A DNA stretch of 64,000 nucleotides from NCBI GenBank assembly GCA_964007475.1, contig OZ023273.1:139721308-139785307 (forward strand), written 5' to 3'. The position numbers were made by a program, and so were the translations under genes. This document shows, in pieces, positions 47,688-61,838 of this stretch (positions are counted from its first letter, which is position 1; every line of letters starts with the position of its first letter). Below the pieces are notes generated by a model. The model searched no databases. It had not been told where the DNA came from and saw only the letters and a program-made list of their open reading frames with translations. Source of the stretch: Hybos culiciformis (Eukaryota; Arthropoda; Insecta; Diptera; Hybotidae).

Positions 47688-50010
47688 TTTGAATATGTAT
47701 GTTACGTAAAACTCTGAAGAAAATTGAAAATTAAACTTCTGTATAAACTTTTTATGAAAAGTGCTGTCATTGAACAATAAAACTAAATCTAGAAACAAAT
47801 TGAAGATGGTTATATTTTTTTATAATAACATAAATTGTTCAGATATTTCTTTCAAAATTATTTTTTTTTACATTTATTCGGATAAGTGTCTGCAATCTGA
47901 CATAAAAATATTTACAAAATCATAGAGATTTTCCGGGATTTATTTTGTTATTCGCAGGAAATTTTAGGATTTTTTTTTTCTTGATAGGTATATAATGTGT
48001 GATTCCTTCAAAAATGTTTACATAAAATTTGATAAATAAGCGTTAATGTCAATTATTGACGCATTTTTGAATAATAAGTTATTAGTCTATAAATTTTATA
48101 AATATTTGAATATATTTTATAATACATTTATCTACATTTTAAAACAGATCTTGAAGCCACTTTTTCTTCAATTTAGATTCAAATTTTCAATTTCAAAACT
48201 TGTTGTAAAACAGATACAGTGTTGTAGTTATAAAGATTTCAATATTTTTATTGACAATAGAATAAATATATTCAAACACTATAAATAAAATTAGAAAGAA
48301 CTTTGACATTATTCTAATTTTATAAAATTAAGAGAAAGGAAATGTTTCAGAAATTTAATTAAAAATTTTAATGAACTATTTGGTCGACTTGTGGTATGAG
48401 AAAAATGGTAATATACCGATTTTTTTAGGGATTAAAAATAATTTAAGAAAACATTTTTTATTACAAAAAAATATGTGTCATTGTGTACCCAAATTTTTGG
48501 TATACAAGTTTCGAAAATGATAATTTATTAAATTGTTTTCATGAGGGCGTCGGTTATATACGTAAATTCTATGAAATTGTAATACCTAAAATATTTTATT
48601 TTTCTTAAATTATTTTATTTTCAAATACTACATACAGAATACTTAGTTATGTATGTTTGCACTTTTACTTTCATACGTTATGAACTTGCCAATTGCTTTA
48701 AGTTCTTTTTTTTTTACTATTATTTGCAGAAAGTACTATAAGCTAGTATACCTAGAACGTATTAGATTTTTATTGAAGAACTATTGACAAAGTTTCTGCC
48801 CTTTTTTTTTGTATTTTATCTTTGAACATAATTTAACACAAACATATAAACCAATGTAATCCATAGACCATTAAATTTGGATCTAATCATTATCTGCGAT
48901 TTTTACAACATTATTGATTATTATCTCTTTAGGTTCTTTTTTTGATATAAAATAAGATTCTATAAAAAAAACTTTATCTTTTTGTGGTGATAATTAAAGT
49001 TTTCCTTTTTTTTTTGGATTTTTTATTTATACAAGAAAATAATAAATAAGGCATTTTTATAATGGAGTTGCAAAGGTTTTGGCTGTTGCTTTTTTAACGC
49101 CTTACTACTCGTAATTCGTCTAAGTAGGGGACATCAAAATATTTATATTTTTTATTTGTCAGGTCGAGTTTTCAACAACTATTTAAGTATAAATATGTAT
49201 CTAAAAATTTGGCTGAAATTTTAGTATAAGTTCTTACGGTCTAATAATAATTTTAGGCTTTTGTATAGTTACTAATTTTCTACATAAATAATATTAAATC
49301 TGAAAGTATCTTTGTGAATTCCTTTTAATAAATAAAGAAAAATAAATATTAGATAATAATTAACAATAAGAGCAAAGTTCCATTATCAATTATTAACTGA
49401 TGAAAAAAATAAAAGAAAATAATTTGGTCATCTTGCGTTAATGTCACATTTGTAATCTAAAAAAAAAAACACTTTCTTGAGATGGAAATATATAACAAGG
49501 ATTAGCTTTCTTTTTATTTTGAAATTTATACCACAGCTACAAAGGGTTTATTATTTATAATTTCTTTATTCTTTAAGAGATTTATGGAAGATTATATTAT
49601 ATACATTTAACTTTTATTCAACTATTAATAGTTAAAAATATATATAACAGAATTATGATTTTATTTTTGTGCTTACACCCGTGGGACTTATACAATCATG
49701 TCGAATAAAAAACTAAAATTTCGGGCAGGTTTTAGATTTGTTAATTTATCTTTAATGTATTATACTTTTTGATTTTTATTAATAGAATATATATCGTATA
49801 TGACACATTTTATATCCAATGTACATTGTACATATAGTTTTTAACATAAATCCAATAAATCACGCATTTAAGATACAAAAAAAATGTATTTGTTTATAAT
49901 GTTGTCATACAAATTAATATGCTTATCATTTATCCTTTATCAGTTATATTTTATGTGCATTAAGCTTACTTGGGAAAAATTGTGGCTGGCAGTCTTTGTG
50001 TTGTTGTATT
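47688..50010. other. A/T-rich DNA, no gene seen
   Basis: No coding frame with protein-like content; 48046-48288 is a random A/T frame. Confidence 0.5.
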
Positions 50011-50735
50011 TTAAGGGGGTATTCTGGTCTATACGCATGAATTTTAGGCATTTTTAAAACTAAGATAAAAAAAAAATGAAAAACAATTTTACTATCCATT
50101 TTTTTATATGTTTTTTATTGACATTTTAATAATATAAAAAAAAAATTGAAAAAAAAAAAAACCAAAATTCGTCGAGATACGGGCCGGTGGAGTGGGGGCT
50201 TCAAAAAAAACGGTGTGTCCTGGTTGACGTGATTTCAACCCTTGTAGAGATCTAAAACACAAAAACCAAGAAGATTCTTTATTAGTAAAGATGTCGTTAT
50301 CGGATTGACCATTTTCAAAAAAAAAAAAAAAATAATAACAAAATGGCGTCGACTTGAAAAAAAAATTTTTTTTTTAACCAATTTTTTCGACCTTTTCGAA
50401 TTTTTTAAAAATACTTCAAATCAAAATTTTTGGAAATACACGGCAGACACGATAGAGCGTTGTATAAAGAATATATATACAAAATTTCAAAGGAATCGGT
50501 TCAGTAGAACTTGAGATATCATGTCAACCACCTCAAAAACATCTGCCGTTCATTGTTTGATTCGCTCCGTTCGACCGGCTCGGACGCCACGTCACAAAAT
50601 CGGCTGTATCTCCGAAAATTAGTCGAATTTTGAAAAATCCTTTCAAGGTCATATTTTTGAAAGTCTAAACTTTCAAAATATGCAAAAAAAAAAAAAACGA
50701 TTTTTTTAAAATCCTAGACCAGAATACCCCCTTAA
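50011..50735. mobile_element. TTAA-ended MITE, 725 bp
   Basis: Perfect 21-bp inverted ends, including TTAAGGGGGTATTCTGGTCT at 50011-50030 and the complement at 50715-50735. The outer TTAA may be the target duplication, as in piggyBac-type elements. The interior is G/C-richer than its host region (50170-50260, 50530-50620), contains purine-rich A tracts, and has no transposase. The 69-codon frame at 50305-50514 is internal and non-coding. Confidence 0.8.
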
Positions 50736-53700
50736 TATAATATAAGTTGAGAAGTATTCTAACAATTCCAGAATTTTCTTTTAAAAATAAAAATTGAGAA
50801 TTTCGGAAGCATTTTGTTTGTTTTAGTTGATGCAATAGAAAAATTCTTGTTTTTGTTATTTATCCATAAAAGAAAAAAAATTTAAATTAGTTCATTCACA
50901 CAAAATTCTCAAAAAAAAAAAAATCTTTATGAGTATGTATACCTACTACATAAAAATTATTCAATTTTTTTCCTAAAGAAGTTTCTGCAAATTTTTAATT
51001 AAAATATTTAAATTTTTCGAAGTCTTATATTTGTTTTGAGTAGAACAGAATTCCTTTTGTGTTAAATAAAAGCAATTCACTACTTGGATACCTAAATAGC
51101 ATTGCTAATACGAAATTTTTGAATTTATATGTGTTCGATGATCATCCCATCTTAATGAATTATTTAAAAGATTCTTGTTATACCATTAATTATTATATCA
51201 TTTATTATACCATTTTTGACCATGAAAATAAAATTTAGTATTTATGGTGTAAGAAGAAAGTAGACGCAATTTTATACTCATTGCGGTAATAAAAAATATA
51301 TATTTTGTTCTCAAGTTTATAACTTTATGCAAATAATTTTACTTTAAACAATTATATTGTTATCTGTAAGATTACAAATATATAATAATATTCTTTTTTT
51401 AATTAGAAAATAAAGTTAAAGTCAAAACGACAAAACAACCTACTTTTATATTTCAATTTCTAGTTGAGCAAAGACTAAAATAAAACGAGATCCATAGTAA
51501 AGTCAATTAAGTTTATGAACCTTTTTAAAGATCATTTTCAAAGAGCCGTAAAGTCAATTAATCTTTTGAAATAAAACTTAAAACAAAAAATCTTTATTTC
51601 ATTCCATAATTGGGAGAAAAAACAAATATAAATATATAGCTTTAAAATATGTTTTTTTGCCCTTTTACACATATTTTTTTTAGTAAAGGATAAAATAAGT
51701 AGATTCCTAAACCGATTTGCATTGCCAAATAATAAGACTTTATGATCTTCTTTATAAATATACTTCGCCCTTTCAAAACGCCCTTTCAAAACGGGAATTA
51801 ATTTTATGGCGTTAATATCACCTCACTATTTTGTTGTTTGATTTTGGAAAAGAATGCTGATAATAAATTAATGAAGATAAGTTACAAATATATAAAAATT
51901 CAAAATTATGATTGATTAATTCATATACTTAATTTGCATTAACCTATACCATGCTTCTGACTGTAATTATACTTTCATGAAGCCGATTTCTATTCTGTGA
52001 TATTATAATAATTTAATCTGGGAATCTTGTTAAAAATTCTAAATAAACTGAGTTACATTTTATTGAAATATTTTTCTTAAAATAAATTTTTTTCATAATA
52101 AATGATTATAGCTAACGATGTGATTTGTAAAAAATTCTTCTTCACATTATCTCTATATATATTTGGATAATTTATATTATTTTTAAAAAAATGTATGGTA
52201 ATTGGAACAGTAATTCTATACACATGCAGCCCCGGTGCGAGGGCTAGTTGAACACTGTTCCTGCCTAGGGTGCACAAATAATGATAATTTTTTAATAAAT
52301 GTTTTTCTAATTTTGGAGATTTGCTTAATCATTAGGTTTTTTTCTATTCTGTATTTTTTTTTTTCATAAAACAAAAATATAATTAAAGAATATAGAACAG
52401 TACCTCGTAAGTATCTTGTTTTCAACATTTCAGTTTAAAATATTATTCGGATCTGTTTTTATAAAATTTCTTTGATCGTTCGCTATTCAAATTTTTGGTC
52501 CTTGCCTAGGGCGAAAGTTTGGATAGTCCCGTCTCTGTATGCATGTAAACAATATTATAAAAAAATATAGTCATATTATAAAATAAAACTTTTCAGTTTT
52601 AAATTTCTTACACTATTATTAATAAGCATATTAATGTATGTATATCTTTTTCATACATCATTTTAATACTTTTATTAATTAGAGAACTAACAGTAACCAC
52701 TTTATCAAGCAAAAGTTAACAGCTATATTTTAACTGTACGCAGTACATATATTATTATAATTAAAAAAAGGGCATAATATGATTACATAATTTTAGCATA
52801 ACATGTATATATGTATGAGCTTAAATGATATCAAGAAACTAAAAAAAATTATATAACGTTCACGATCTCCTAAAAATACAGTACATATAAGTTTATCGTT
52901 TCGTCGTCAGCTTTAAATAACTTAGTAATTCTTGTTCAAAATTTACGTGTTCAGATTTTGTTTTTGTGTCATCATAATTTATATTAAAATAAAATAAAAT
53001 GTATAATTTTTTTATTTTAAACTCTTCATTCAGAATCTTAAAAAAGTTGTAATTCTGAAATTCTTTTTTTATAATGAAATCTTTAATTACAGAGACGTTC
53101 GAGTTCTATATAAATCGAATATATTCATTTATTCATATATATAAAATATATTTATTTAGTTATAGAAGTTGTCTTTTGAGTGGTTTTAATAAATATTAAA
53201 ATATGTAACGACATTTACTTACTTCGAAAAATATAATACAACTGAGACATTAAAATAAAATTGTCTCCTTTAATAGTCGAACGTCTAACTAAATTATATT
53301 TGATCTTTTAATAAACGATGAAATAGAATAACGCGTTATTTTTATAAATTTATTACATTTCAAAAATCTTAATTTAATGTTTGTAGAAAATTTCTTTAAA
53401 GCAATATTGATAAAATTCTAATCTAAAATGTCATTTTACCTGCTTGTGGTTAAAATTAATATCACACATGTGTTTCCATAGTTTACTACTGGTATTGCAT
53501 AACCGCAATATTGTATGATTTATAAAAGTATATTAATTTTATATTATTGTATTATTTTTTTTTATTATTATTATTATTTTTGTTATTATTATTATTTTTA
53601 TTATTATTATTATTATTATATATAGAATAATATCAAGTAGATTTTTTATTTATGAGGCAATTGAAAATGGTCAGGGTCAAGTTTAGAAGCAAAAAATAAT

Positions 53701-54069
53701 AATAATTTTTTCTGTATAAGTCAATTACAAAAAAATAAAAATTTTATTCGGAAATACCTAATATTTCTGTTGAATATAAAATAAATCTATGTAAAATATG
53801 TAAATAAAATATTGTGTAAATTTTTTTTAAATTTAAAACATTCATTTTGGTAACACAAAAGATTAGATGAGTCTATAAAGAAAAATTCAAGTCAAGTCGT
53901 GCCGGTAAGTGTAATACAGGGCTTCTAAAATGTACATAGTTATAAAAAAATTATCTTCTCATTTGACATGAAAGCTTATTGCCAAAAAGAAGAAGTTTGA
54001 TTGACAATGTTTTTGAATAAACACAAATCGAAGCATAAAGTATTCGGCAAAAGTAGGTATTTACTAAAT
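50736..54069. other. A/T-rich DNA with an unnamed repeat remnant
   Basis: Mostly featureless. Two G/C-richer pieces, at 52222-52272 (GCCCCGGTGCGAGGGC, CCTGCCTAGGGTGCAC) and 52499-52545 (CCTTGCCTAGGGCGAAAG), share a TGCCTAGGG core and probably derive from one interrupted transposon. A trinucleotide microsatellite is listed separately. Confidence 0.4.
53555..53621. repeat. Interrupted ATT microsatellite
   Basis: Several runs of TTA/ATT units broken by TTTTTG and TTTTT over about 65 bp. Confidence 0.8.
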
Positions 54070-54460
54070 CTTCTATATAAATAAAAATTAAACGCTGTTC
54101 GTTGGTAAACGAATTACTGGAGAATAGTTGAACCGATTTGGTTAATTTTATTTTAAATGTTCGTCGTAGTTTGTAGTATCTATAGAAGGTATAATATATC
54201 GTCTGCTGAGAAATGAAACAACGTATGACATTTATACGTCATTATTTGACAATAGCACCATTCGATTCCTCGAACTCGATTTTATAAGTACAACTACTTT
54301 GCAATATTCTTAATATTGATTAAAATGTGTTTTTTAGATGAAAACTGTACGCTACTTGATATTTTTTCATACGTTTCTTTTAATTTTGAAATCTTTAAAT
54401 TCAAATTACTCGAAACTATACTTTTCATTATACGTTGTTTCATTTCTCAGCAAATGATAT
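54069..54460 (+). mobile_element. Helitron-like 5' end with inverted repeat
   Basis: TCTTCTATATAAATAAAAAT followed by CGCTGTTCGTTGGTAAACG and a GAACCGATTTGG box matches the 5' terminus common to insect Helitrons. Downstream, 54205-54226 and 54430-54451 are a perfect 22-bp inverted pair (GCTGAGAAATGAAACAACGT plus two bases). No CTAG-type 3' end was seen, so the right border is a guess. Confidence 0.55.
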
Positions 54461-57400
54461 GTCGGTCGGTGACGTTTGATTATAGAAGACACCAAAATAC
54501 ATTTCGAGAGTTTTTGTGAATGTAGATTGACGCAGATCATCAAAAGGACAGAGAAATGTAAAAAAAAAAACAATTTCTTTATGTAATCTCAATACTAAAT
54601 AACATTATCATCAATTGAATTCTAAAAAATTAAAAATTGTTACAGATTTATTTGATATTTAATTTTTAGACGCTTTGTAGAAAATTTTAATTTCTTTATT
54701 AAACATTTCATTTTTGGGCTTATTTTTAGTTTTTAAACCCATATAAGGGACGTTACTCATATTGAGAGAAATTTGATTTTTGAAGCTTATTTTTTTTATT
54801 ACGATTACATGCATAATACTAAAATTTTCTTTTAAAAATATTGAATTTGATATTATATTTTGTTCCTCCAAAAATTTTACGCACATTTTATATTTATGTT
54901 ATAAAACATAATATTAGGTATATATGTTTGATATGTTTTTAAAGGTAAATAAATAAAAAAATAAATAAAAAAAAAAGAGAAAATATTTCAAGGTTATTTA
55001 AGAAAATAATAATTCGCAGAATAACTGCCGAGAAAATAAATTATATAGAAAAAAGTATGTCAATATGACACCGATTATAAGGATTCCGATGAAAAATGAT
55101 AAATTTTTTATAATAACATTTTCAATTTTTCTTTTTGAATAAAATAAAATTTGACCTACTTATTATTTTATTTAAAAAAAAAAAACAAAAGAAGAAGATA
55201 TTCTATTTCCTATATTCTGTTGGTATCGCATTGGTGATAACACCCACACGGAACAAAAAAAAGAAAATTAAAAACGTTTCTATTAATTAAATATTTCCTT
55301 ATAATATGACAGACCTTAATAATCATAATTCCCATTAAAATTAAATTAAAACGTAGTTAGTCTATGTTTTTAGTTACTCTCAAGAATTATTGTGGTCAAT
55401 TAAATAATAATAAAATAATTGTCTATAATACTTGACATTCTCTATAATACTTGACATTCTCTATAATATAATATGATGATGTTTCCATGGATCAGAAACT
55501 TAGTTATAATATTGATAAAGTTTATTATTACAATTATTGTTAAATTTTTTTTAATGACGTTATACGTTTATAATAAAGTAGTTTTTATTTTAACTTTATA
55601 ACAAAAATGTATAATTCTATATGATTGCGATGTAGGATTCAAACATTATTATATTATCACAAACACTTTTGTAAAAAATCTTTTTACAATTAATAGTTTA
55701 CATAAGGTTTTCTAATCCTTAAAATACTATCAACCTTGTATAATAGAGCAATGATATTAAAAAAAATCCAAAAGTTTGTGTTTAATTTAAATAGAAGAAA
55801 CACCAGACATAAGAAAGATCTCATCTTATTTTTATGTGGTAAAATTTATTATAGTTGATGTTCAAAAATTTCAACCAAGTTTGCATTTTTATGCAAGCCA
55901 TAGTTAACTTATAAATAAACATTTTGTATGTTTTGTTTATGTGATGTTATTTTGAAAATATATATGTATGTCCCTTTATTTACGTATTGTATATTTTATT
56001 GATTGATTCCTTTGGCTTTAATTTCAAATATTATGACAAAATATCAAAATTTTATTTGTGATTCATCCTATTCAAATGCATAATAAATTTCAATAATTTA
56101 TGTATTATATATACCAAAAAGTTATTATTTCCTGTTAATAACATAAGCATAATACTCGTTTCGAAATTCAGTTTTTTTCTGAACCCAAAATGACTCGATG
56201 CATAAAAACAAAGACTATTCATCAAATCAACAATTTTGATAGTATTTGATTTTAATTTTATTTCAAATCGATTTTTGTAATGATGGAAATGATAAATAAT
56301 CCGTTGAATACGATATTATTTGAATATTATGTTGTTAGATAAGAGGCTTTGGGTGTTCTTTGGAAAGTTAAAACAAAAAAAAAAAAAGAGAAATAATAAA
56401 TTTTATTGGAATTATGTTGTGTAGTAAGTTCGTAGTAAAAAAAAACTTATAATAGACATCCTTTTTTTTTTTTTGGAAGATAATTTTTTATGTTTTTATA
56501 AATACTCAGATAGGCAATATATTTTTACTTTCTTCAAGAGAAAAAAACTTAGTTATTTAATTTTCTTGAAGAAAATTCTCATTCATGAAGAAAAATTGCG
56601 TAATTTTGTTTTTTTTTTTTTCATTTAACTTATTGAAGATTTCTGCAGAAAAATATTTTAATAAAATATAATTTTATACAGAATGCATATTTTACAAAAA
56701 CAGTGAATAATTTTATGAATATAGGATTTTAGTTCAGGCTGTCTTCGTTATTATTTGTTAGGTATTGAGTACATACATATTATGGATTAAGATTTAAGGA
56801 TCTAGCTAAACAAAACTAAACAAAAAATGTCAAATCCTAGAAATACGAGTTTTAAAGTTTTTATTTTAAAACTTTCGAATTTGTTGTGAAATCATTATGT
56901 ACTGTTCATATAGGTAGATATACCAACAAAATAACTAATTTAAATAGAAATAGTCCTTTTGGGATTCGCATTATGTTGTTTTATTTCAGTACCACTTTTT
57001 GGTATTGTATTAGTCATCAACCCCATGTAAAATTCTGAATAAATTTAATACCTTTATTATTAAATTTTATACCCATAGAGTTAAAATGTAACTAAAATGT
57101 AAGTTGAAATGTAGGTAAAAATGTTAATTTCATTTTAAAAACAAAATAATTTTTTATGATAATGTACATAGTATATTCTATACTTACAAATGTAAGTACA
57201 TATATCTAAATTAACATATTTTTCATTTTATTTGGTATAAAAATTCGCATAAATAATATTTATGATGTTATTCCGAACCGTATACATATACGTTTTCCTC
57301 ATTTTTCTAATATGTATCTATAATTTTTATTTGATTTAATGATAAAAAAAAAATTTAATTTATTAGAATTTTACAATCGTATTAAAAGTTGATTAGATTT

Positions 57401-58951
57401 TATAATATAATAAATTATTATTGATGAGAATTTGATATTTTGGGTGAAATATTTTCTGTAAATAATTATTTTCTTTCGATTTACATATAATAAATCGATT
57501 TATAACATATCAGAGTTACTTATATGTGAATATAAACAGAGAAATATTGGTTAGTTTCGGTCGTTTGACATAATTTTTAAAACGCTTATTTTCAAGTTTT
57601 GATTTGATTTATCTCTTTTTCTTTTAAAAAATAATTATTCAATGCGAACTCAATGATTTTTGAATTTTTATTCTATAAAAAAATCGAATTCTACTACCAT
57701 GTGACAATTCTATCTACTTATTTCGGTTTAATAATAACAAAGTGGCGGACTGACATTTTGAATTCATCATATTATAAAAAAAAATAATAGTCTACCATAC
57801 TGTACTTAAACGAAGCAAAAAAAGTATTTGCCTAGCGCAACATTATAAATAGATGCCAGAATAATATTTAAATAGGTGTTTTTTCTTTTGAAAATGTTAA
57901 AAAAACTCTTTTTTTATTTCAATAATTTCTGGGCAAATAATCAAACAAGAAGATAAAAATTAAAAACACTTTATTTTTAATTTAAAAATGACGAAAAAAA
58001 ACAGTGATAACAGTATAGTAAATTGATTTAGCATTACAAAATATTATTTTTTGAACATAATGTATGTACCCGGATTATTTTTAAGCTTAGAAAATTATTT
58101 TGAGATTAAAAGTCTAGCTAAGAAAATCTTAATTCAAGTTGAAAAAAATTTATTACAAACACAAGCCTATGAATCTCATGTGGATAAAGACTATATCTTT
58201 GCACTTTGCCGATTAATTTGATGAGGAATTTATGGGATTTAAAATTAGTGTTATTATTCCTGTTTGTTTCTGAATTCTGAATTCTAAAATAAAACGAATA
58301 AATTTTTGCTTACAATAGTTATTTTAAAACCTTCAAAAATATTTATTTTATTCCATCAAATGTATTTTTGTTATTCTATCTATTTTTGTTGTGCCCGTAC
58401 TATAATTGGAAAATTGTATCACAGAATTTAATTAACATATTTCAATTAAAATAAGATTTCCATGGAATGATCAGAACGGTAAATAATTTAAATTTTTTGC
58501 TGATGAACAGAAAAATAAAACTTATTTAATTAACTTGCAATTTCCCAAACTTTTACTATCACAACAAAATGGTAACTGACACCTTATTTATGCTACGTGA
58601 CCTATTTAAAAATAAAATTTATAGATAGTCATATTTTTTATAATGATTTGCTTTGAGTTTATAGACAAATGATTTCATTTAATTTTTTTATCACAATTTT
58701 TTTCCGTATGAAAATGAAGTTTTATTAATTATTCAGTAAATCAGTAATTACGTATTTATATCTGATTAATAGTTGTTAGTACAAACAAAACCATAGGAGA
58801 GATTATTGGTAAATATATAAATAGTTGAATAATGACTTATCTTATCGGACCTACAATAAACATTGAATTCTTTATTAATGATTTTGATAGAATTTCTATA
58901 ATTTGGGTTTTTTCACAGCAAGATTACAGTATGTATATTGAAGTATACACA
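54461..58951. other. A/T-rich DNA, no gene seen
   Basis: About 4.5 kb. Contains two copies of CTATAATACTTGACATT in tandem (21-bp period) near 55433-55472. Nothing coding is supported. Confidence 0.5.
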
Positions 58952-58959
58952 TTATATAA

Positions 58960-59317
58960 CAGGAATGGCCAACACGTCGATCGCGATCGATCGGTCGATC
59001 ACGACCCAATTTTTGGTCGATAAACCGGTTGAAGATGATGCAAATAGTTACAAACGTTAACACTGCTTAATCAATCTTGTTCATTCAGATCATTGAAATC
59101 ATTTTGATGTGTGTCATTTTCCTCTCAAAGACGATTCATACATCGGTCTGGATTTTGCAGCCTTCCTTTTAAATTTATTATACGTTTTTGTGTAATTACA
59201 CCGTTCTCACTTGTATGTGTATTGAATGTGTTTAATATCAATATTTTGCAAGGTCGACCACGACACATTTTATAAAAAATTAGTCAATCTTACATATAAT
59301 GAAGTTGGCCACCCCTG
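58960..59317. mobile_element. hAT MITE with 8-bp target duplication
   Basis: The ends CAGGAATGGCCAAC and GTTGGCCACCCCTG (inverted, one or two mismatches) are of the widespread hAT type. They are flanked by exact direct repeats TTATATAA at 58952-58959 and 59318-59325, an 8-bp duplication as expected for hAT. CGATCGCGATCGATCGGTCG lies just inside the left end, and a GGTCGACC block inside the right. There is no transposase, so it was mobilised in trans. The 63-codon frame at 58832-59023 runs into it and is not a gene. Confidence 0.9.
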
Positions 59318-59325
59318 TTATATAA

Positions 59326-61732
59326 TATATGCACAGCCATAATACATAAATAATGCATAAAATAATATACGAAAAAATATAATACAATGGTTTTTCTTTT
59401 TAAAATTTCTCCAATTTCTAGACTAGGTACAATTATTTTCATTTTCCCAGAAGATAAAATTAAAGTATACTTTTATCATTTTACAACATTTAATGACATT
59501 TTTCGTGGTATTGTGGCAATAAAATTTAAACACAATTTGTAGAATAAAATTTAAGTAAATGGGTGGGTTTTTTTTTTCTCAGAATAGGTGGAAACTTTAA
59601 AAAAGAAAATGATAAAATATTGAAATATACATATTAAATGTATAACTTTTGGTTGTTTTTTGAAAGACATTAACTGTAGTAATTTTATTTTATTGCTTAT
59701 CACTTAACTTTTGAAAATAGGTAGATACTTTTTATTACTTGTAAAATAATAAAAATTTATATAAAATATTTTTGGTTTAAATTAAAAATTAGTGAATTAA
59801 TATCATAAATAATTAAATAAATGTATGTTTAGTTTACATCAGGAGAATTAAATTAAAATTAAAAAAAAAAAGTTTTTATGGACTTAAGCGTGATTTACAC
59901 AATGGCTAAATTTGTAATCTTTTAATTTTTTCTAGTCAAACTAGAACGAGAAAGCGATAAATAAACAACAACAACAAACATGTGAAAGAAGTAGACAGAA
60001 ATTTAATAATTTTTTTCCTTTTATAGCACAAAACATAAACAAATTTTATAGCAAATTTACATGCGGGTTACACTTGCTGAAAAAAAAATCATGATTATGA
60101 TTTTTTTTTAATGTAGTGTGAAATTTTTATGAGTCAAAAATCATACTGGCTTATGCGTTGTTTATAGCTAATTGACCTATCTGAAAAAATGATACCGTAA
60201 AAACCGTTTTTCTATGTTATTATTCTACTTATATTTAAGCAAATTTACTGAAAATGAAGATATTAATTTTATCTATTTTTCGTAAAAAGAATTTTTTAAA
60301 AATATTTTCAAATAACTAAGAAAATTGAATTTATTTTTTTTTGATATCATTTTATGCCTGACACCTGACAGAACTAATTTTTCTATTGTGAACCTGATTT
60401 TACTAGTTCCTTTTAATTCATTTATTATTCTTTTTATATAATATTAATTTTAAGGTTTTGTCAATTTAAATGTAGTTATATAATTAAATTTATTTTTATT
60501 TTCAGATATATTTTTTTCAACTTATGTGGAGAGAAAACATAAAAATGGATAAAACATAATATAATTCTCCAACATTCAAACATCACGTACATTATTATTA
60601 TTTATAACCGAAATTTCAAGGACCATTCGGTTTATTTAATATATACTAATAATACATACATTGTAATAATAAACAGAAATCTAAACTAAAATGATATACA
60701 TACCTGTATATAATATTAAAAGAAATTTTTTTTGAAATAAAAACTATTTGCATTTTATGGTATGAAAATTATTATTTTTGGTGGAAATAAATACAAATAT
60801 ATAGATACCTATATAATAAAAAATAAATAAAAAATTTAAATTTATATGTTAAATTAAAAAAAAAAAAAAATTGATTAATGGGTAACATAATACAGTATTC
60901 ACATTAAATCATGATTTATGTGGTATATATTTTCTTATTTTATATGAATTTTAATCACAAATCATTATTGGTAAATTAAAGGCTTCGATGAGAAATGACA
61001 TACATATACTTATTCATATCTATAAAGATATCACTTTTATGCTGGTGGATATAATCGGCGTAAAATTATAAATTTTAATAATAAATTACAAATTACGCTA
61101 CAGCAAAAACATTGAATAATAAAAAAATTTTAGTTTTAAAAATTTAATTTGTTTTCCTTGAGCTCCCAGATAAAAATTAAATTTATTTAAGATATTTTTT
61201 GAAGAAAACTATCACTTCTCATTTCCCATTTAAGAAGTGAGAAAAATATAATTATAATTCCTTATTTGCACTTGATTTCTAAATTAACTATTCAAAGATT
61301 AAGTGAAAATGGGATAAAATCCTAAATTTTGTTAACCTTAAATAAGAGTTCGACATATGCAATCAAAAGTCTGAAATTTAAAACCTTTTTGTGGCGTAAA
61401 TTAAATTATGTCCATTATAATTTATTGCTTAGAACTTTGTTCTTTTACTTTGATAAGTGATATTTTTCTTCCAGAAACTGAAAATAAATCTGCAGAAATG
61501 TAGAAATTGAATTAAAACTAAGAACACGATAAATGAAATGAAAATTAATTAAATCTTAAGAAAACGTTAAATAAAAATAAATTTAATGAATAATCTAAAA
61601 AAAAATTGTAATTCTTCAAAAAAATAAAATGCTTAAATAAAATTAATGTGTTTTTTAATTGACTAAGTAATACGTATATAAAGAAAAAAGGAAACAATTT
61701 TTTTTTATATAAAATAAATTTTTAAACTAATC
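59326..61732. other. A/T-rich DNA upstream of the GTPase gene
   Basis: No gene seen. The promoter of the Ras-like gene should be in or beyond this stretch, but no TATA-initiator pair stands out. Confidence 0.5.
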
Positions 61733-61838
61733 ATGAACACACCATCACCGAAATCATCATTAGCCAAATTGGTATTGCACTCAAAGCCGAAACCATTAAA
61801 AGTTATGGTCTTAGGAGTGAGTGGAGTCGGAAAAACTG
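61733..61838 (+). CDS. First coding exon of a Ras-like small GTPase (partial)
   Basis: ATG at 61733, 35 codons plus one base, then a strong GGTAAGT donor. It encodes a Ser/Pro/Lys-rich N-terminus (MNTPSPKSSLAKLVLHSKPK) followed by a beta-strand and P-loop, PLKVMVLGVSGVGKT. GxxxxGKT is the Walker A/G1 box that binds the GTP phosphates. A short N-terminal extension and GVSGVGKT resemble the RERG/RASL branch of Ras-family proteins more than Ras or Rab, but one exon cannot settle this. The remaining G boxes must lie on later exons; I find none before 64000, so the gene probably continues outside the window. Confidence 0.75.

Noticed and set aside
54659..54886. 75-codon minus-strand frame
   Set aside because: Lys/Asn/Ile-rich, no motif, no splice support.
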